Notes: generated by a model from the sequence alone, not told the origin. Shown: positions 22,791-35,210, numbered from the stretch's first letter. The stretch: 55,000 nucleotides of DNA from Stramonita haemastoma (GCA_030674155.1 CM060317.1:41397093-41452092); one strand, 5' to 3'. Program-made: numbers and translations.

Positions 22791-24444
22791 AGCCCACAAA
22801 GCAAGGCCTCCGTGTAGGCTACCTGAATATCAACAATGCAACAAACAAAAAAGATGATATTTCGACCATACTGCACAATGATGGAAATCAATTTCATTTG
22901 TTTTGCCTTTGCTGAATCTCGACTCTCACCACATGTAACTGACACATGCATGAATATTCCAGGATATCAGATCTTTCAACAGGATTCACACAAGCCCAAG
23001 TCCACTGGGATATTAACATATTTTGCTTCTTCACTGAGTTGTAAAAGACAATACAACTTTGATGTTTATGACATTGTATCAATTTGGGTTGAAATAAAAT
23101 TAAAACACAATAGTCTAATATTAAAAGGATTCATATACAGAAATCCTTCGGAAACCACATAATGGTTTGAAAACTCAACGCTCTTATGGATAAAGTGACA
23201 CTTTTAAACTATAAAACAATTATTCTTGGGGATTTTAACATAGACTTATTAAAACCCAAGCCTAAATGGAGTCACAATATTACTATGCATGGCATGGAAC
23301 AACTAATAGACAAACCAACTCGGGTAACAGATAACTCTAGAACTTTGATAGATCATATCTATACTACTACAAAACAAAACATAACAGAAGTATGTGCCCC
23401 CTCCTGTGAATGCAGTAATCACAATTCTGTGTGTTTTACTTGGTTTAAACATCATGTCAAAATTCCCAAAGTAGGACATAAACCCATCTTTTACAGAAAA
23501 TTTAATAACTTCAACAAACAAGACTTTCTTTCAGCTTGATAAACTCACCATTCCAAGACATATATCAAATCAGAGACCCCAACGAAGCTGCAGAATTCTG
23601 GATTATCACATTTATTTCAGTGTATGATAGGCATGCCCCCTTCATCAAAAAAGAGTTAAAGAAATAATTAAACCTCCTTAGATAACAAAAGACATAGAGT
23701 CTGAAATGCGCTTAAGAGACTATTTGAAAACCCATGGTACAAAAGAAGAATTTAAAATGCAAAGAAACAAAGTAACTTCACTAAAACGCAGATCAAAATG
23801 TGATTACTTTCAAAAACTGTTAATCACAACTACCAACTCTCGCCAGGTATGGAAAGCCATCAATATTTTATGTAATAGACATAACAGCTGATGAACTGAA
23901 CACCCATTTCTCAAACATCGCTACTAAAGTCATATCATGCAATAAGTCAAATGAAAATGATCTCCAATACTTAGAACAATATATTGAATCAAAAGAAATT
24001 CAATTCCCATTTGAATTATTGCCAATGACAATTAAAGACGTGTTGGAAAGTCTGTCCCTCAAAAAAAATTTCAGAACACGTGACCTTGACAATCTGGATG
24101 GAAAAATATTGAAACTTTCTGGTCTTATTACAGTTGAAACACTGACATATCTATATAACTTGTGCATAGATAAAAACAACTTTCCTCTCATATTTAAAAA
24201 GGCAAAAGTCATACCAGTCCACACATCTGGAGATTCTTCTTGTCCTTCAAATTACAGACCAGTTTCAATCCTATCTGTCTTATCTAAACCCATCGAAAAA
24301 CATATCCAAAAATGTTTATATTCCTACTTTGTTAACAACAGTCTAATAAATGATCAGTCAGGCTTTCGTAAAAACTATTCTTGTCACACAGCTCTAACTC
24401 AACTTACAGACAGTCTCTTTCACAACATAAATGAAAATAGCTAT

Positions 24445-26630
24445 CACTCACTCACTCACTCACTCAGTCCCATGTCCCAAAGGACGTAGGGGGGACATGA
24501 GAGAAGACGCAACAGAGATCTTTTTCCATGCTTCACGATCCTGTGTGGCTAGTAGGAGGTGTTGCAGGGGTTGGGCAGTCCAGTCTTTGATGTTGTCAAC
24601 CCATGATTTCTTTTGGCGGCCTCTTCTGCTCTTGCCCTCGACTGTTCTTTGCAGGATGATTTTTGCTAGGGTGTTGTGTCTTGTGGTGTGACCAAACCAC
24701 ATCAGCTTTCTCCTCTTTATGGTGGAGAGCAAAGGCTCTTGGGGGCCCACACGCTTTTTGATTTCTTCTTTCACATAGTTATTGGTCTTGTGTTCTTTGT
24801 ATGATATTTTGAGGAGTCTTCTGTGGCACTTGTTCTCAAATGCTTGGATTCTCCTCTTTAACTCTGCTGTCAGAGTCCATGATTCACAGCCATATAGGAG
24901 GATAGATATCACGAGGGATTTGTAAAGGTGGTATTTGGTGCAGAAGTTGATGTTGTTGCTTCTGATGATCCTCTCGAGTCTGACTAGAGCAGATGTTGCT
25001 GTTGCAATGCAAGCTTTCACTTCATTGTTTGATGTGCCATCTTTTGTTAGGATGGAGCCTAAGTATTTGAATTGGCTTACCTCTTCTAGTATTTCTCCAT
25101 TCATCTTTATTTCCGTGATGTCATTACTCACGCTGTTGACCATGATCTTTGATTTCTCTGTACTGACCTCCATGCCGTATGCGCTCGCTCGATCTGTTAA
25201 ATTGTCTGTGAGGATTTGCAGTTCTTGTTTGCTGCTGCCCATGAGGTCAATGTCATCTGCAAATCTGAGGTTGCAAAGGGGTCTTCCACCAATGGAGATG
25301 GAAGTGTGGTGGTTTTGCAGTGTCTCTGTCATGATGTTTTTGAGGAAGAGATTGAAGAGTACAGGTGAGAGAAGGCAGCCCTGGCGAACCCCAACCGTGG
25401 TCTTGAAGAACTCGCCCACGTGATTGTTCATGAAAACTGCACTTTTTGTGTTCTCATACAGAGCCTTGATGACTTCAATTAGGCAGCTGTCAATGTTGAA
25501 GTGCCTGAGTACTTGCCAGAGGCCGTCATGCCATACCCAGTCAAAGGCCTTTTTGAAGTCTATGAAATTGTGGTACAAGTCTTTTTGGTGTTGGAGATGC
25601 TTCTCTATCAGAATTCTCAGATTGAAAATTTGTTCCATTGTGCTGCGTTTTGGTCTAAAGCCCGCTTGTTCTTCTGCCAGGAGTTTTTCTGCTTGGTTTT
25701 TCAGTCTGTTGAGGACTACCTGCAGCATGATCTTGCTAGGATGACTTATGAGACTGATGGTTCTGTAGTTCTGGCATTGCTTGAGGTTTCCTTTCTTTGG
25801 CAGGGGTATTACAAGAGGCTGTGTCCATTCTTTTGGCCATTCTTTGGTGTTGTGGATCTTCTGACAAAGTTCTGTGAATCGCTTTGCTGTTTCATTCCCT
25901 CCATTTTTTATGAGTTCAGCTGGGATGTTATCGATTCCAGGGGACTTCCCCTTCTTCAATTGTTTAATAGCTGCATCTACTTCACACCTTAGTATTGGTG
26001 GGTCTTTATCTTGGTGTTCAGGGGGTTTGTCAGAAACTATGTTGGTATCTGGGCGTAGTGGGTAGTTATACAATCCCTCACAGTATTCTGTCCAGCGATG
26101 GAGGATGGCATTGTTTTCCGTTAAAAGATTTCCTTCCTTGTCTTCAATAACAGAGGCTTTAGGCTGTGTGGTCTTCGTTAGTGCTTTCAAAGTGTCGTAA
26201 GCTGTTTTGCTGTTTCCCTTGGCCATTCCAGCTTTGATGTTGTTGCATTGTTCTTCTATCCACGCTTCTTTGGCTTCTCTCATATTTTTCCTCACTTCTC
26301 TGTGGCTATCCATGTACTTCTTGTAAGCTTCTTGACTTGTGAACTTTTGTTTCTTAAGTTCTCTTCTTTTGTCGCAGAGGTCAAGAACCTCATTTGTCAC
26401 CCAGGGTTGTTTCTTTGTTCTGCTTCTTCCTAATGTTTCTTCTGCTGCTGTCATTAGCACTTCTTTGATGTTGTTGGCCAGTGTGTCCACATTATTGTCG
26501 ATGGCTGTGAGTGCAGCGAACTTTCCTCCAATGCTGGCTTGGAAGATCTCAACCACTGTTGGGTCTTTGAGTTTTTCCAGGTCGAATCTTATGCGTGGGC
26601 TTTTTGGCTGTTGTTTTGCTTTCAGTTTAG
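24445..26630 (-). mobile_element. LINE F, 5'-truncated, inserted in LINE E
   Basis: Flanked by TAGCTAT at 24438-24444 and 26631-26637 (7-bp target duplication). Read on the minus strand it ends in a (GTGA)n tail at 24445-24465. It is truncated at the end of the endonuclease domain. Confidence 0.92.
24460..26629 (-). CDS. LINE F reverse transcriptase (open, 5'-truncated)
   Basis: The most intact RT in the window: one open frame of about 720 codons, with the first ATG at 26556. It begins in the endonuclease-RT linker (IRFDLEKLKDP, FQASIGGKFAAL), then KGKSPGIDNIPAEL, KKGNLKQCQNYRTISLISH, motif A HNFIDFKKAFDWVWH, VGVRQGCLLSPVLFNLF and catalytic LRFADDIDLMG near 25260. The C-terminus has SILLYGCESWTL, RKLMWFGHTTRH and RRGRQKKSWVDNIKDW, typical of a family often labelled 'endonuclease-reverse transcriptase' in invertebrates (RTE-like; clade not certain). 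The endonuclease is missing, so it cannot retrotranspose alone. Plus-strand ORFs over this interval are antisense shadows. LINE H is a more decayed relative. Confidence 0.9.
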
Positions 26631-26821
26631 TAGCTATACAGGCCTAGTTTTTGTTGACTTGAAAAAGCATTTGATGTAATTAATCACTCCTTGCTAGTGC
26701 GTAAACTTCACCAATATAAACTAACACCTGAAATAATCAAACTTTTAAAAAGTTTTTTGTTAGATAGACAGCAGCTGGTAACTGCAAATAATCAAACATC
26801 CGAATTTTTAAAAAAGTTAAA

Positions 26822-27008
26822 GTCAGTCCCAAGCCTAAGGCTCATCAGACCGGTGCTTATCCCAGTTTCTGTGGTGTTAAGCGACTGAGAGTCATAGACT
26901 CCCCCCTGGATAGCACGCCAGTCTATCGCAGGGTTAACCCCCAACACAAGGTTGGTACCCCTTTTACACCTGGGTTGGGTGAAACATCAGAATTAGTATC
27001 TATTAAAT
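26822..27008. mobile_element. SINE-like unit inserted in LINE E
   Basis: About 181 bp between TTAAA at 26817-26821 and TTAAA at 27003-27007. It contains CGCCAGTCTATCGCAGGGTT and GGTACCCCTTTTACACCTGG, words I recognise from a dispersed repeat common in marine invertebrates. No tRNA boxes seen. Removing it and the neighbouring TIR element rejoins LINE E at GTTAAATATGG. Confidence 0.6.
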
Positions 27009-27430
27009 GTGACGCTCCACCACATAATGAGACGGAGTGCACATGAGGTCAATGTTTAGTTATTGACATGTTATTAATGTGCAATAAAGTGGCTATCAAA
27101 TACAAAAAACAGATTGAAAATCAGACAATTCTGTGCAACATTATTACAAATTGAAATGATAGACTTCAGGATGTGACAAAATGAGAAACCGGCAAGTTTA
27201 TTTTAGTAACAGGTTGTCAGAATGAGTGCTTTGGTATTTTCAAAATACATTTAAAAGCAAAAGGAATAAAAATTTTACCTTGATATTTTATTATAAGATA
27301 AATAAACAGATGTAGTTTAATAATTAATCAAAATTACAAAATTGACAACTTGACCCCCACCTGCCTTTAAAGGCTCCTAGCGCAAAATTGGGTAATGTGC
27401 TAAGCGACTCATTTCGTGGTGGAGCGCCAC
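27009..27430. mobile_element. MITE-like element with 27-bp terminal inverted repeats
   Basis: The left end GTGACGCTCCACCAC (27009 on) is the inverse of the right end GTGGTGGAGCGCCAC (to 27430); 22 of 27 terminal bases pair. AAAT flanks both sides (27005-27008 and 27431-27434). The interior is AT-rich and non-coding, 422 bp in all, so any transposase must come from elsewhere. Superfamily not assigned. Confidence 0.7.
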
Positions 27431-28370
27431 AAATATGGAATACAACAAGGATCAATATTGGGTCTGCTTTTGTTCTCAATATATGTAAATGACTTGCCCT
27501 TATTTCTAGATTGTAGCTGTGAAATGTTTGCTGATGACACATCCCTCTATTGTAGTGATACTGACCCCCACAGACTGACACTCAAACTTCAAAACAATAT
27601 CAACAAATTGATTACTTGGACTCAATTAAACCATATGTCCTTAAATGCACAAAAAACTAAGAGTATGTACGTACTAGCAAGAAAAAAGAGGCAAAAAATG
27701 AAAAGTAAATTTCAACCTCTGTTGATAGATCAAAAAATTATTGAAGAAGTTGACTCACACAAAATTCTGGGTGTAATTATCGACAAAAATCTTACTTGGA
27801 CTGACAATGTGATGGCACTAGGAAAACGTCTTACAAACAAGGTATGTCAGCTATCAAAAATAAAACACTTTCTAGATAATCATTCACACAAACTCTTTTG
27901 GGGGGGACACATCTTGCCTATAGTTGACTATGCTTCATCTCTTTGGGACAACTGCAGTGAAACTAATTTGAAATTCATTCATTGATTATATAAAAGAGCA
28001 CTAAAACTTGTCCTATTAAAATCAAGCTCCCTAACCATCAATAATTATAAGCAAACAAATATTCTTACATTCCAAAACACGCTTTATTTCAATAAAGCTC
28101 TATTTGTACAAAAAGTTGTCAATAGAAATGCCCCTCCCAAGATCACCAATAGATTCAAAATTAATGAACACAGGCATAACCATCTACTAACATTTCCCAG
28201 ACCCAGAAACAATCTTTACAAAACAAGCTCCCTATATTCAGGTAGTGATTTATGGAACAAGCTCCCAAAACATTTAAAATGTATCAAAAATAAAAATCAG
28301 TCGAAAAATCAGTCGAAAAATCAGTCGAAAAATCACTTAATGCGCTTATGCAAAAATGTTTAAGAACTAA

Positions 28371-28560
28371 TCATGAATCCAATCAACCATATTTAGAACA
28401 GACTAAAGACATTGGTACTCTCTGCTCACCTTGAAAAATCTTTCACGTGTGGTTTACTGTGACTGAAAAATCTACACTTTGCTTGCTATATATGTATGGG
28501 AAGGGGGAAAAGGAGGAGAAAGTTTTATATATATATATATAATTTATTTATGAACAGGAT
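28371..28560. other. LINE E 3' end and short (TA)n
   Basis: Non-coding, with a purine-rich GGGAAGGGGGAAAAGGAGGA stretch near 28498 and a TA run at 28528-28541. The terminal hairpin motif of LINE J is not visible. Confidence 0.4.
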
Positions 28561-28576
28561 AGGGAATAAGTGATGT

Positions 28577-28813
28577 ATGAAAACACGTGTATATTCTGAA
28601 AATTCAAAAGGAGAAAACCAAACCACTGATCCGTGCTGCGTGACTTGTGACGTGCGAGTAACCATCAGGCATCTGCTCCTGGAGTGTCGGGATGTTCAGG
28701 ATATTAGGCACAAGCATTTTACCGGGGACCCCCTAAAGATCCTCTTTTGGGATGTTCCACCAGACAGCGTTTTTAACTTCCTGAGAGAATCCGGCTTTTT
28801 TCGTATGATATGA
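28577..28813 (+). pseudogene. LINE I ORF2 C-terminus (zinc-finger tail)
   Basis: A 5'-truncated fragment encoding only the last roughly 70 residues of a LINE protein. It has CCVTCDVRVTIRHLLLEC, a C-x2-C...H-x4-C motif with the TxRHxLxEC signature of jockey-like ORF2 C-termini, followed by FNFLRESGFF and a stop. The ATG at 28577 is fortuitous. Confidence 0.7.
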
Positions 28814-29111
28814 GTGAAAGTGGTAGAGTTGGTCTCTAAGGACAAGGTTGTTTTAAGGAATCTGGTTTTTGGTTTTATCTCGTTTTAAGTGTGATCGATG
28901 TGGGTTTTCCCACAACGTGGGGGCATCCTGGGCTGACTCTTATGGTCGACCAGGGCGTCGATACAAGCAAGGACAGTTAAGTTGGTTTTATACCTCGTTT
29001 AGTCTAGTCGCACACTTTTAACTCGAGTTTTAAAATGTGACCAGGTGATAGTCCTGATATGGCCTATGTGGTCAGCGGGGCTACAAGCAACATCACTGGA
29101 TTGGATTGAAC
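28814..29111 (+). other. LINE I 3' UTR and (ATTGG)n tail
   Basis: Conserved UTR with GTGGGTTTTCCCACAACGTG and ATGGTCGACCAGGGCGTC, ending in GGATTGGATTG. A second copy lies inverted at 54734-55000. Confidence 0.8.
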
Positions 29112-29424
29112 CACTGATCTGATGACTGGATTGGAGACTTTTTTTAATGCATGTTTTCTTACCCAGTTCAATAGTTTCAGTAAAAATGTTTTTTAAATTT
29201 ATTTTATTATCTTTACTAATGGGACTAATAGCAGTATTATATTTATATTATTTTGATTAGTGGATAAGGCCTTACTTTTTTGTTCTGGTTGTTGTTGTTG
29301 TTGTTGTTGTTGTGTGTTTTTTGTTTTTGTTCATATGTGTAGGGATTTTTATTTATTAATATAATCATAAATCATTATTATGATTCTTCTGTTTGCTTTT
29401 GTTTGTTTGTTAGTTTTTTGTTTG
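29112..29424. other. T-rich spacer with (TTG)n and (TTTG)n
   Basis: No coding signal; short GTT and GTTT runs at 29290-29330 and 29398-29430. Confidence 0.5.
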
Positions 29425-29725
29425 TTTGTATGTTTGTTAGTGTATATGTTATTTCCTCTCAGTGGAGATGGGTATTATCATATGTTATTGTTGCGTTTGT
29501 TTGTTTGTTTGTTTTCTTTCTTTTTCTTCCTCCTAATATATAAGTATGAACTGAAGTATGGAGATATTGTAATCTGACATAAGTTGCTTATCGACATTTT
29601 ATGGATTCTTTTTTCTTAAGTCTTAAATAATGGTAGGTAACATTGTAACTGATATAAGCTGTTTGTTTGACACTATATGATTTTTTTTTCAAAACCTTAA
29701 ATGTGTGCATGCGCGTAGGTTTGTT
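29425..29725 (+). repeat. Dispersed repeat 'R', copy 1
   Basis: About 300 bp shared in direct orientation with 34734-35025. Shared words include TATGTTATTTCCTCTCA, AGATATTGTAATCTGACAT and CATTGTAACTGATATAAGCT. T-rich, with no ORF; identity unknown. Confidence 0.8.
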
Positions 29726-29905
29726 ATGTTATTTCCACTCAGTGGTTTGGTATAATTGTTACAAACAGATTCAGAGCCTCTAGTAAGAATACTTGGTAGG
29801 TCTGCTATGAATAGCAGTCTTTGCATATGACTCGTGGGATATTAGTTTTATTGAGAAATATTACCTGCAGCTTGCAGATGTGTTTGTTTACTTATAAAGT
29901 TCACG

Positions 29906-30043
29906 GAATATTCTAAAATATTCTAAGAAGTTCTCGAAGTTTCCGGAATGGTTTACAGTATTCTGATATGTTCTAGAAGGTTCTAGAATGGTACTGTAAC
30001 TAAGATGTTTGTGTAAAGTTCCTTAAGTTTCTGGAATGTTCCA
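29906..30043. promoter_or_regulatory. Heat-shock element array (HSF sites)
   Basis: Alternating TTC and GAA blocks at 5-bp spacing. Perfect four-unit sites lie at 29931-29948 (TTCTCGAAGTTTCCGGAA) and 29971-29988 (TTCTAGAAGGTTCTAGAA). A three-unit site TTCTGGAATGTTC lies at 30029-30041. GAATATTC sits at 29906-29913. TTC starts at 29911, 29921, 29931, 29941, 29961, 29971 and 29981, all in one 10-bp register. A TATA-like TGTATAACC follows at 30069-30077. No obvious gene is downstream. Confidence 0.75.
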
Positions 30044-30110
30044 GCGGTCAGTAGAAGGGGCCTGGGACTGTATAACCTTCCCCGTACGTCGCCTCGGCCT
30101 CGACGCCCTG

Positions 30111-30250
30111 TACCTCCTGGGTGTACAGCAACCCATACTTTTATTGAAGGCATAACCCGCTCCCATATCTCCTGGGTGTACACACACCCATACTTTTAGT
30201 GAAGGCATAACCCGCTCCCATATTTCCTGGGTGTACACACACCCAGAGTG
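30111..30250. repeat. 55-bp tandem repeats, each with a CTGGGTGT/ACACCCAG palindrome
   Basis: CCTGGGTGTA recurs at 30116, 30171 and 30226, an exact 55-bp period. The third copy carries an 8-bp-arm hairpin (CTGGGTGT acac ACACCCAG); the second ends its right arm in CCCAT. Between them lies AAGGCATAACCCGCTCCCAT. Related palindromes occur at 33761-33780 and 33939-33959. Confidence 0.8.
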
Positions 30251-30582
30251 TCTGAAAAGGAACTAAACCTCTGCCTTGCCTTGCATGAATTTCTAAGCTC
30301 TTTCCCTACATCCTGGTTGCATAGCAACCCTATGACTTGAAGAGCCTACTGTACATCCTGGATGTTGAGTAACCTAATCTGCATACAGGGGAGTCTGCCT
30401 TTATGTGTAAGGTTTGTAAGAAGGGAGAGTGCTCTTCCTACAAAAGATAGGTATGCACCCAAAATATGTCCATATGCACTGGAACTATCCGTAATGGAAA
30501 AAAGGGCTTGTTACTTTACTGTGCACCTGCATAAATTTGCAGTCTTATGGCCGTTGGTTTACCACTGAGTTGATAGTCAATA
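30251..30582. other. Unrecognised region after the palindrome repeats
   Basis: A small GGTTGCATAGCAACC hairpin at 30319-30333. A 68-codon ORF (30362-30568) has no recognisable domain and I do not call it a gene. Confidence 0.4.
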
Positions 30583-31593
<1,011 letters not shown>

Positions 31594-31862
31594 AATAATA
31601 ATAGTAACGAATAATTACGGTGATGATAATGACAATAACTCTAATGAACATTGATAGTGAAAGCATCACCAGATATGCCCTAAGCATATAAATTTGTCTC
31701 ATGTTGTGGCTAAGGCTGATGTGTCATAAACTCCAGATCATCAGTCTATCATAGATCTATATGATAGCAACACACTCCTCCCCCCTCCCCCTTTACAATG
31801 TACCCTCAGATCTACGTAATAGCACACATTTGACGTCATGGACCTTCCATCCCCACCCCATG

Positions 31863-31863
<1 letters not shown>
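31594..31863. other. AT-rich unique DNA
   Basis: No gene or repeat family recognised. Confidence 0.4.
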
Positions 31864-32097
<234 letters not shown>

Positions 32098-32169
32098 TGC
32101 AATTGGATAGCCTAGTAAAACAAAAAACATATCTAGACTGTAGGTGTTCCCCAATATTTCGGCTTTGCC

Positions 32170-32279
32170 TTCCTTAGGAGTTTTTTTTCTTTTTGAGGGG
32201 GGGGGGGGGGGGGGGAGGGTGCGTCATAATGAGGTGAGCTCAACTTGACAGTAACACAGAAAAGTGTTGCACGGAAGAG

Positions 32280-32322
<43 letters not shown>

Positions 32323-32480
32323 CAGAGACAGAGACAGAGACAGAGTGCGTGCATGCGTGCGTGTGTGTGTTTATGTGTGTGTGCGCGTGCACGTGCACGT
32401 GTGTGTATGTATGTGTCTGTGTATGTATGTGTCTGTGTATGTGTCTGTGTGCATGAGTGCGTGCGTGATCTTTCTTTCTG
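32170..32480. repeat. G tract, (GA)n and (TGTG/TGCG)n low-complexity block
   Basis: G tract at 32197-32215, GA run at 32287-32345, then alternating purine-pyrimidine TG/CG DNA to about 32465. Confidence 0.9.
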
Positions 32481-32757
32481 TCTTTCTTTTTTACCTCTCA
32501 GAAGCTTATACATATTTCCAGAACACTGTCAGTCTATACAAAAGCAAAAAGTAGGAAACACCTGTATCATTGTCTATACCCCCCCCCCCCCCTCCACACA
32601 CACAAACATAGACAATGATACCATGGACTGCATGTGGCAGTGTACACCCAAATAATAGATATCTCCGTCTGTCTGTCTGCGTGCCTGCCTGCTTGTTTGT
32701 CTCTGACGCATACACACACATTCACGCACACACATGCATGTGTACATGCGCGCGCGC

Positions 32758-32760
<3 letters not shown>
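32481..32760. other. Spacer with short C tract
   Basis: C run at 32579-32592; otherwise unrecognised. Confidence 0.4.
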
Positions 32761-32850
<90 letters not shown>

Positions 32851-32942
32851 CACAACCCCCCCACCACCACCACAGAAACACACATGAACATGAACATAAG
32901 CATGCACGCACACACACGCGCGCACACATACACACACACACG
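32761..32942. repeat. (CA)n microsatellite
   Basis: CA run at 32761-32849, then CACC/CACACG imperfect DNA to the SINE. Confidence 0.95.
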
Positions 32943-33182
32943 CCTCAAAAGTCCTTTGGATGAGACTATAAACCAAGGCCCCATGTGCGAATGCATCAGA
33001 ACATCTATCACACATGTACCATCCTGTTCCGCTTTTCATAAGAGTAGGCAATCATATGCTGTGGGAACAGATGACATGATTTACAAAACTGCGTACGCAC
33101 GGGGATTGGATATAAAAAACTGCAAAGTGCTTATTCCATTATCCTCATTATAATAAATAAATAAATAAATAAATAAATAAAA
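32943..33182 (+). mobile_element. Deu-like SINE, 5'-truncated
   Basis: Begins at the core (TCCTTTGGATGAGACTATAA), runs through TTTTCATAAGAGTAGGCAAT and GGGATTGGATATAAAAAACT, and ends in (AAAT)n. The tRNA head is absent and the 5' edge abuts CA-rich DNA. Confidence 0.85.
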
Positions 33183-33600
33183 ATAAAATATCATAATTAT
33201 GTGCACAGATGCACACGCATACATACACACATTCAAAGATATGTGCACACACACACACATGCACACACACACATGCCATCCACTTCAAAAAAGAAAATCA
33301 AAGCTTATTCTATGAATCATCCAGAAATAAAAAATAGACTTTGACCAACTTTGACTTGGACACATGTATGCACGCATGCATGCATGCATGCACACAGGCA
33401 CGCATGCAGTCAAACATACATGTGCTCACGTTCGTGCACGCAAGCGCGCGCGCACACACACACACAATTTGCATGCACACGCATGCGCACGCGCACACAC
33501 ACACACACACAATTTGCACGCACACGCATGCGCGCGCGCGCGCCCACACAACACACACACACACACACACACCACCACACACCACACACACACAACTCTC
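33183..33600. repeat. CA / ATGC / CGCG alternating low-complexity block
   Basis: Alternating purine-pyrimidine tracts (GCATGCATGCATGCA at 33373-33392; GCGCGCGCGC near 33531-33543), the type that can adopt Z-DNA. No coding content. Confidence 0.85.
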
Positions 33601-33639
33601 GAACTCTCAAAAGTACTATCATGTAGGGCCTACCACCAC

Positions 33640-34576
33640 AGCTTAGCAGCGAGCAAAAATTCTCAGTACAAGGACAGGTGTCCTAGCAACCACGATGTAG
33701 GGAGGCCACAAGGTAGTGACGTCATTCTGATGTTGTAATGAGTAACCCTTCTTTCAGCGTATGGGTGTGTACACACCCAGGACGTACTAGGAGTTTAAAT
33801 GCTAATTAAGTGCATTTCTAATTAACACAAACAAACCATTTTTTGTGTAAGTGTAGATCAGATGTTTTTTGACAAAGTCATGAAATTTCAAGGCTGTAGG
33901 GTTGATAGTTTTTGAGTTACAGAGCAAAATATAGGGGTCTGGGTGTACACACACCCAGAGCGTATGGGAAGGATAAACAAGGGGCTGTTATCGCATTGGC
34001 AGGGAGGAGAGTCGAGGATGTAAGATGAGACGAGAAGATGAGGAAAAGAGAGGAGGAGAGTCCGAATACCCTAGTGTGCGAGCAGGGGAAGCAATGCGGA
34101 TTGCAGATGAATAGAAGAGATTTCTTGAAGAAGGGGAGAGAAATTGAAGGAATAGGAGAGCTATGAGGACTGTGAAAGTCATTAGCTGATTGATGTTGTG
34201 TTTAGTGAGTGTAGTCACAAAGTTTCGGTTGTAAATCCATGGTGATTTTGGAAAGGATTTTTCTTTTGTTTTGGAATTCTTGTACTGGAAATGAATACTG
34301 CTTTGAAGTGATTCAGTTGAATAAAAGCAATACAACTTGATCCCTGAGTCAACGTGTGCTCATTTGGATGTGATTCACAAGAGATAGGAAGCAACTCTTG
34401 ACTTTTCAGTCAGCCTTCAACGTCTACTGGAGTGTTTTCTAAACAAAGAGTTCTTCATAAAATAACTACGTTGCAATTGGGAACATTCTCTTAGCATTTC
34501 AGTCAGCGTCCTACGTCCACTGAAGTGTTTTCGAAACAAAAAAAGAGTTTGTTCATCCAAAACCAATAACGTAACA
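33640..34576 (+). mobile_element. Candidate solo LTR or retroelement end (uncertain)
   Basis: It contains a perfect CRE, TGACGTCA at 33717-33724. TGTTGTAATGAGTAACC at 33731 could start an LTR. Palindromes lie at 33761-33780 and 33939-33959, AATAAA at 34320-34325, and the block ends AACGTAACA at 34576. Two similar TTTCAGTCAGC(C/G)T...ACGTC(C/T)ACTG units lie near 34410 and 34500. No target duplication or partner LTR is visible, so this is only a proposal. Confidence 0.3.
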
Positions 34577-34733
34577 ATCATCATATGGTATTGTTGCTTT
34601 TGTTGTTTTTTCTTTTCTTCCTTCTAATATATAACCCGTGTGGATTGGTTTTTTGTTGTTTTGGTTTGTTTGTTTTTTGGGTGTGTTTTTTTGTTTTTTT
34701 ATTTTGTGTGTGTGTGTTTTTCTTTTGTTTGAT
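34577..34733. repeat. Partial copy of repeat R, T-rich
   Basis: ATCATATGGTATTGTTGC and CTTCCTTCTAATATATAA match the middle of repeat R; T/G-rich filler follows. Confidence 0.6.
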
Positions 34734-35025
34734 TGTATGTTTGTTAGCGTATATGTTATTTCCTCTCAATGGTGATGGGTATTATTATAAGGTATTGTTG
34801 CATTTGTTGTTTTTTCCTTTTCTTCCTTCTAAAAATATATAGTATGAACTGAAGTATAGAGATATTGTAATCTGACATGAATTGCTTATTGACATTTCAT
34901 GGATTCTTTTTTTGAAGTCTTAAATAATGGTTTTTGGTTACATTGTAACTGATATAAGCTGGTTTTTGTGTGTTTTTTTTAACACTATATGATTTTTTAA
35001 AAGACTCTAAATGTGTGCGTGTAGG
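34734..35025 (+). repeat. Dispersed repeat 'R', copy 2
   Basis: Direct-orientation copy of 29425-29725 with scattered differences. Confidence 0.8.
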
Positions 35026-35059
35026 TACGAGTATACGTGCTGAGTGGATGAGCGCAAAC

Positions 35060-35080
35060 CGTGTGTGTGTGTATGTGTGT

Positions 35081-35151
<71 letters not shown>

Positions 35152-35178
35152 GTGTATGTATGTATGTATGATATTTTG

Positions 35179-35210
<32 letters not shown>

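Larger units (their letters stand above)
22791..28370 (+). pseudogene. LINE E: endonuclease + reverse transcriptase, interrupted and decayed
   Basis: Relative of LINE J. Endonuclease fragments: CFAESRLSPHVTDTCMNIPG (22908 on), KTIILGDFNIDLLK (23211 on), DKPTRVTDNSRTLIDHIYTT. RT fragments: DLDNLDGKILK, AKVIPVHTSGD, NYRPVSILSVLSKP (24255 on), then LINE F (24445-26630). It resumes with GLVFVDLKKAFDVINHSLL (motif A) and LLDRQQLV, then the 26822-27430 insertions. After those come YGIQQGSILGLLLFSIYVND, catalytic MFADDTSLY near 27527, and the thumb to about 28360. Removing LINE F and one 7-bp duplication rejoins the gene exactly. Several frameshifts remain (for example near 22890, 23170, 23540 and 23890). 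A 12-bp unit encoding KNQS is tripled at 28290-28330. Confidence 0.85.

Noticed and set aside
24935..26647. Several plus-strand ORFs of 60-163 codons
   Set aside because: Antisense shadows of the LINE F RT.
30362..30568. 68-codon ORF downstream of the heat-shock array
   Set aside because: No recognisable domain, no supporting splice or poly(A) context; could be chance.
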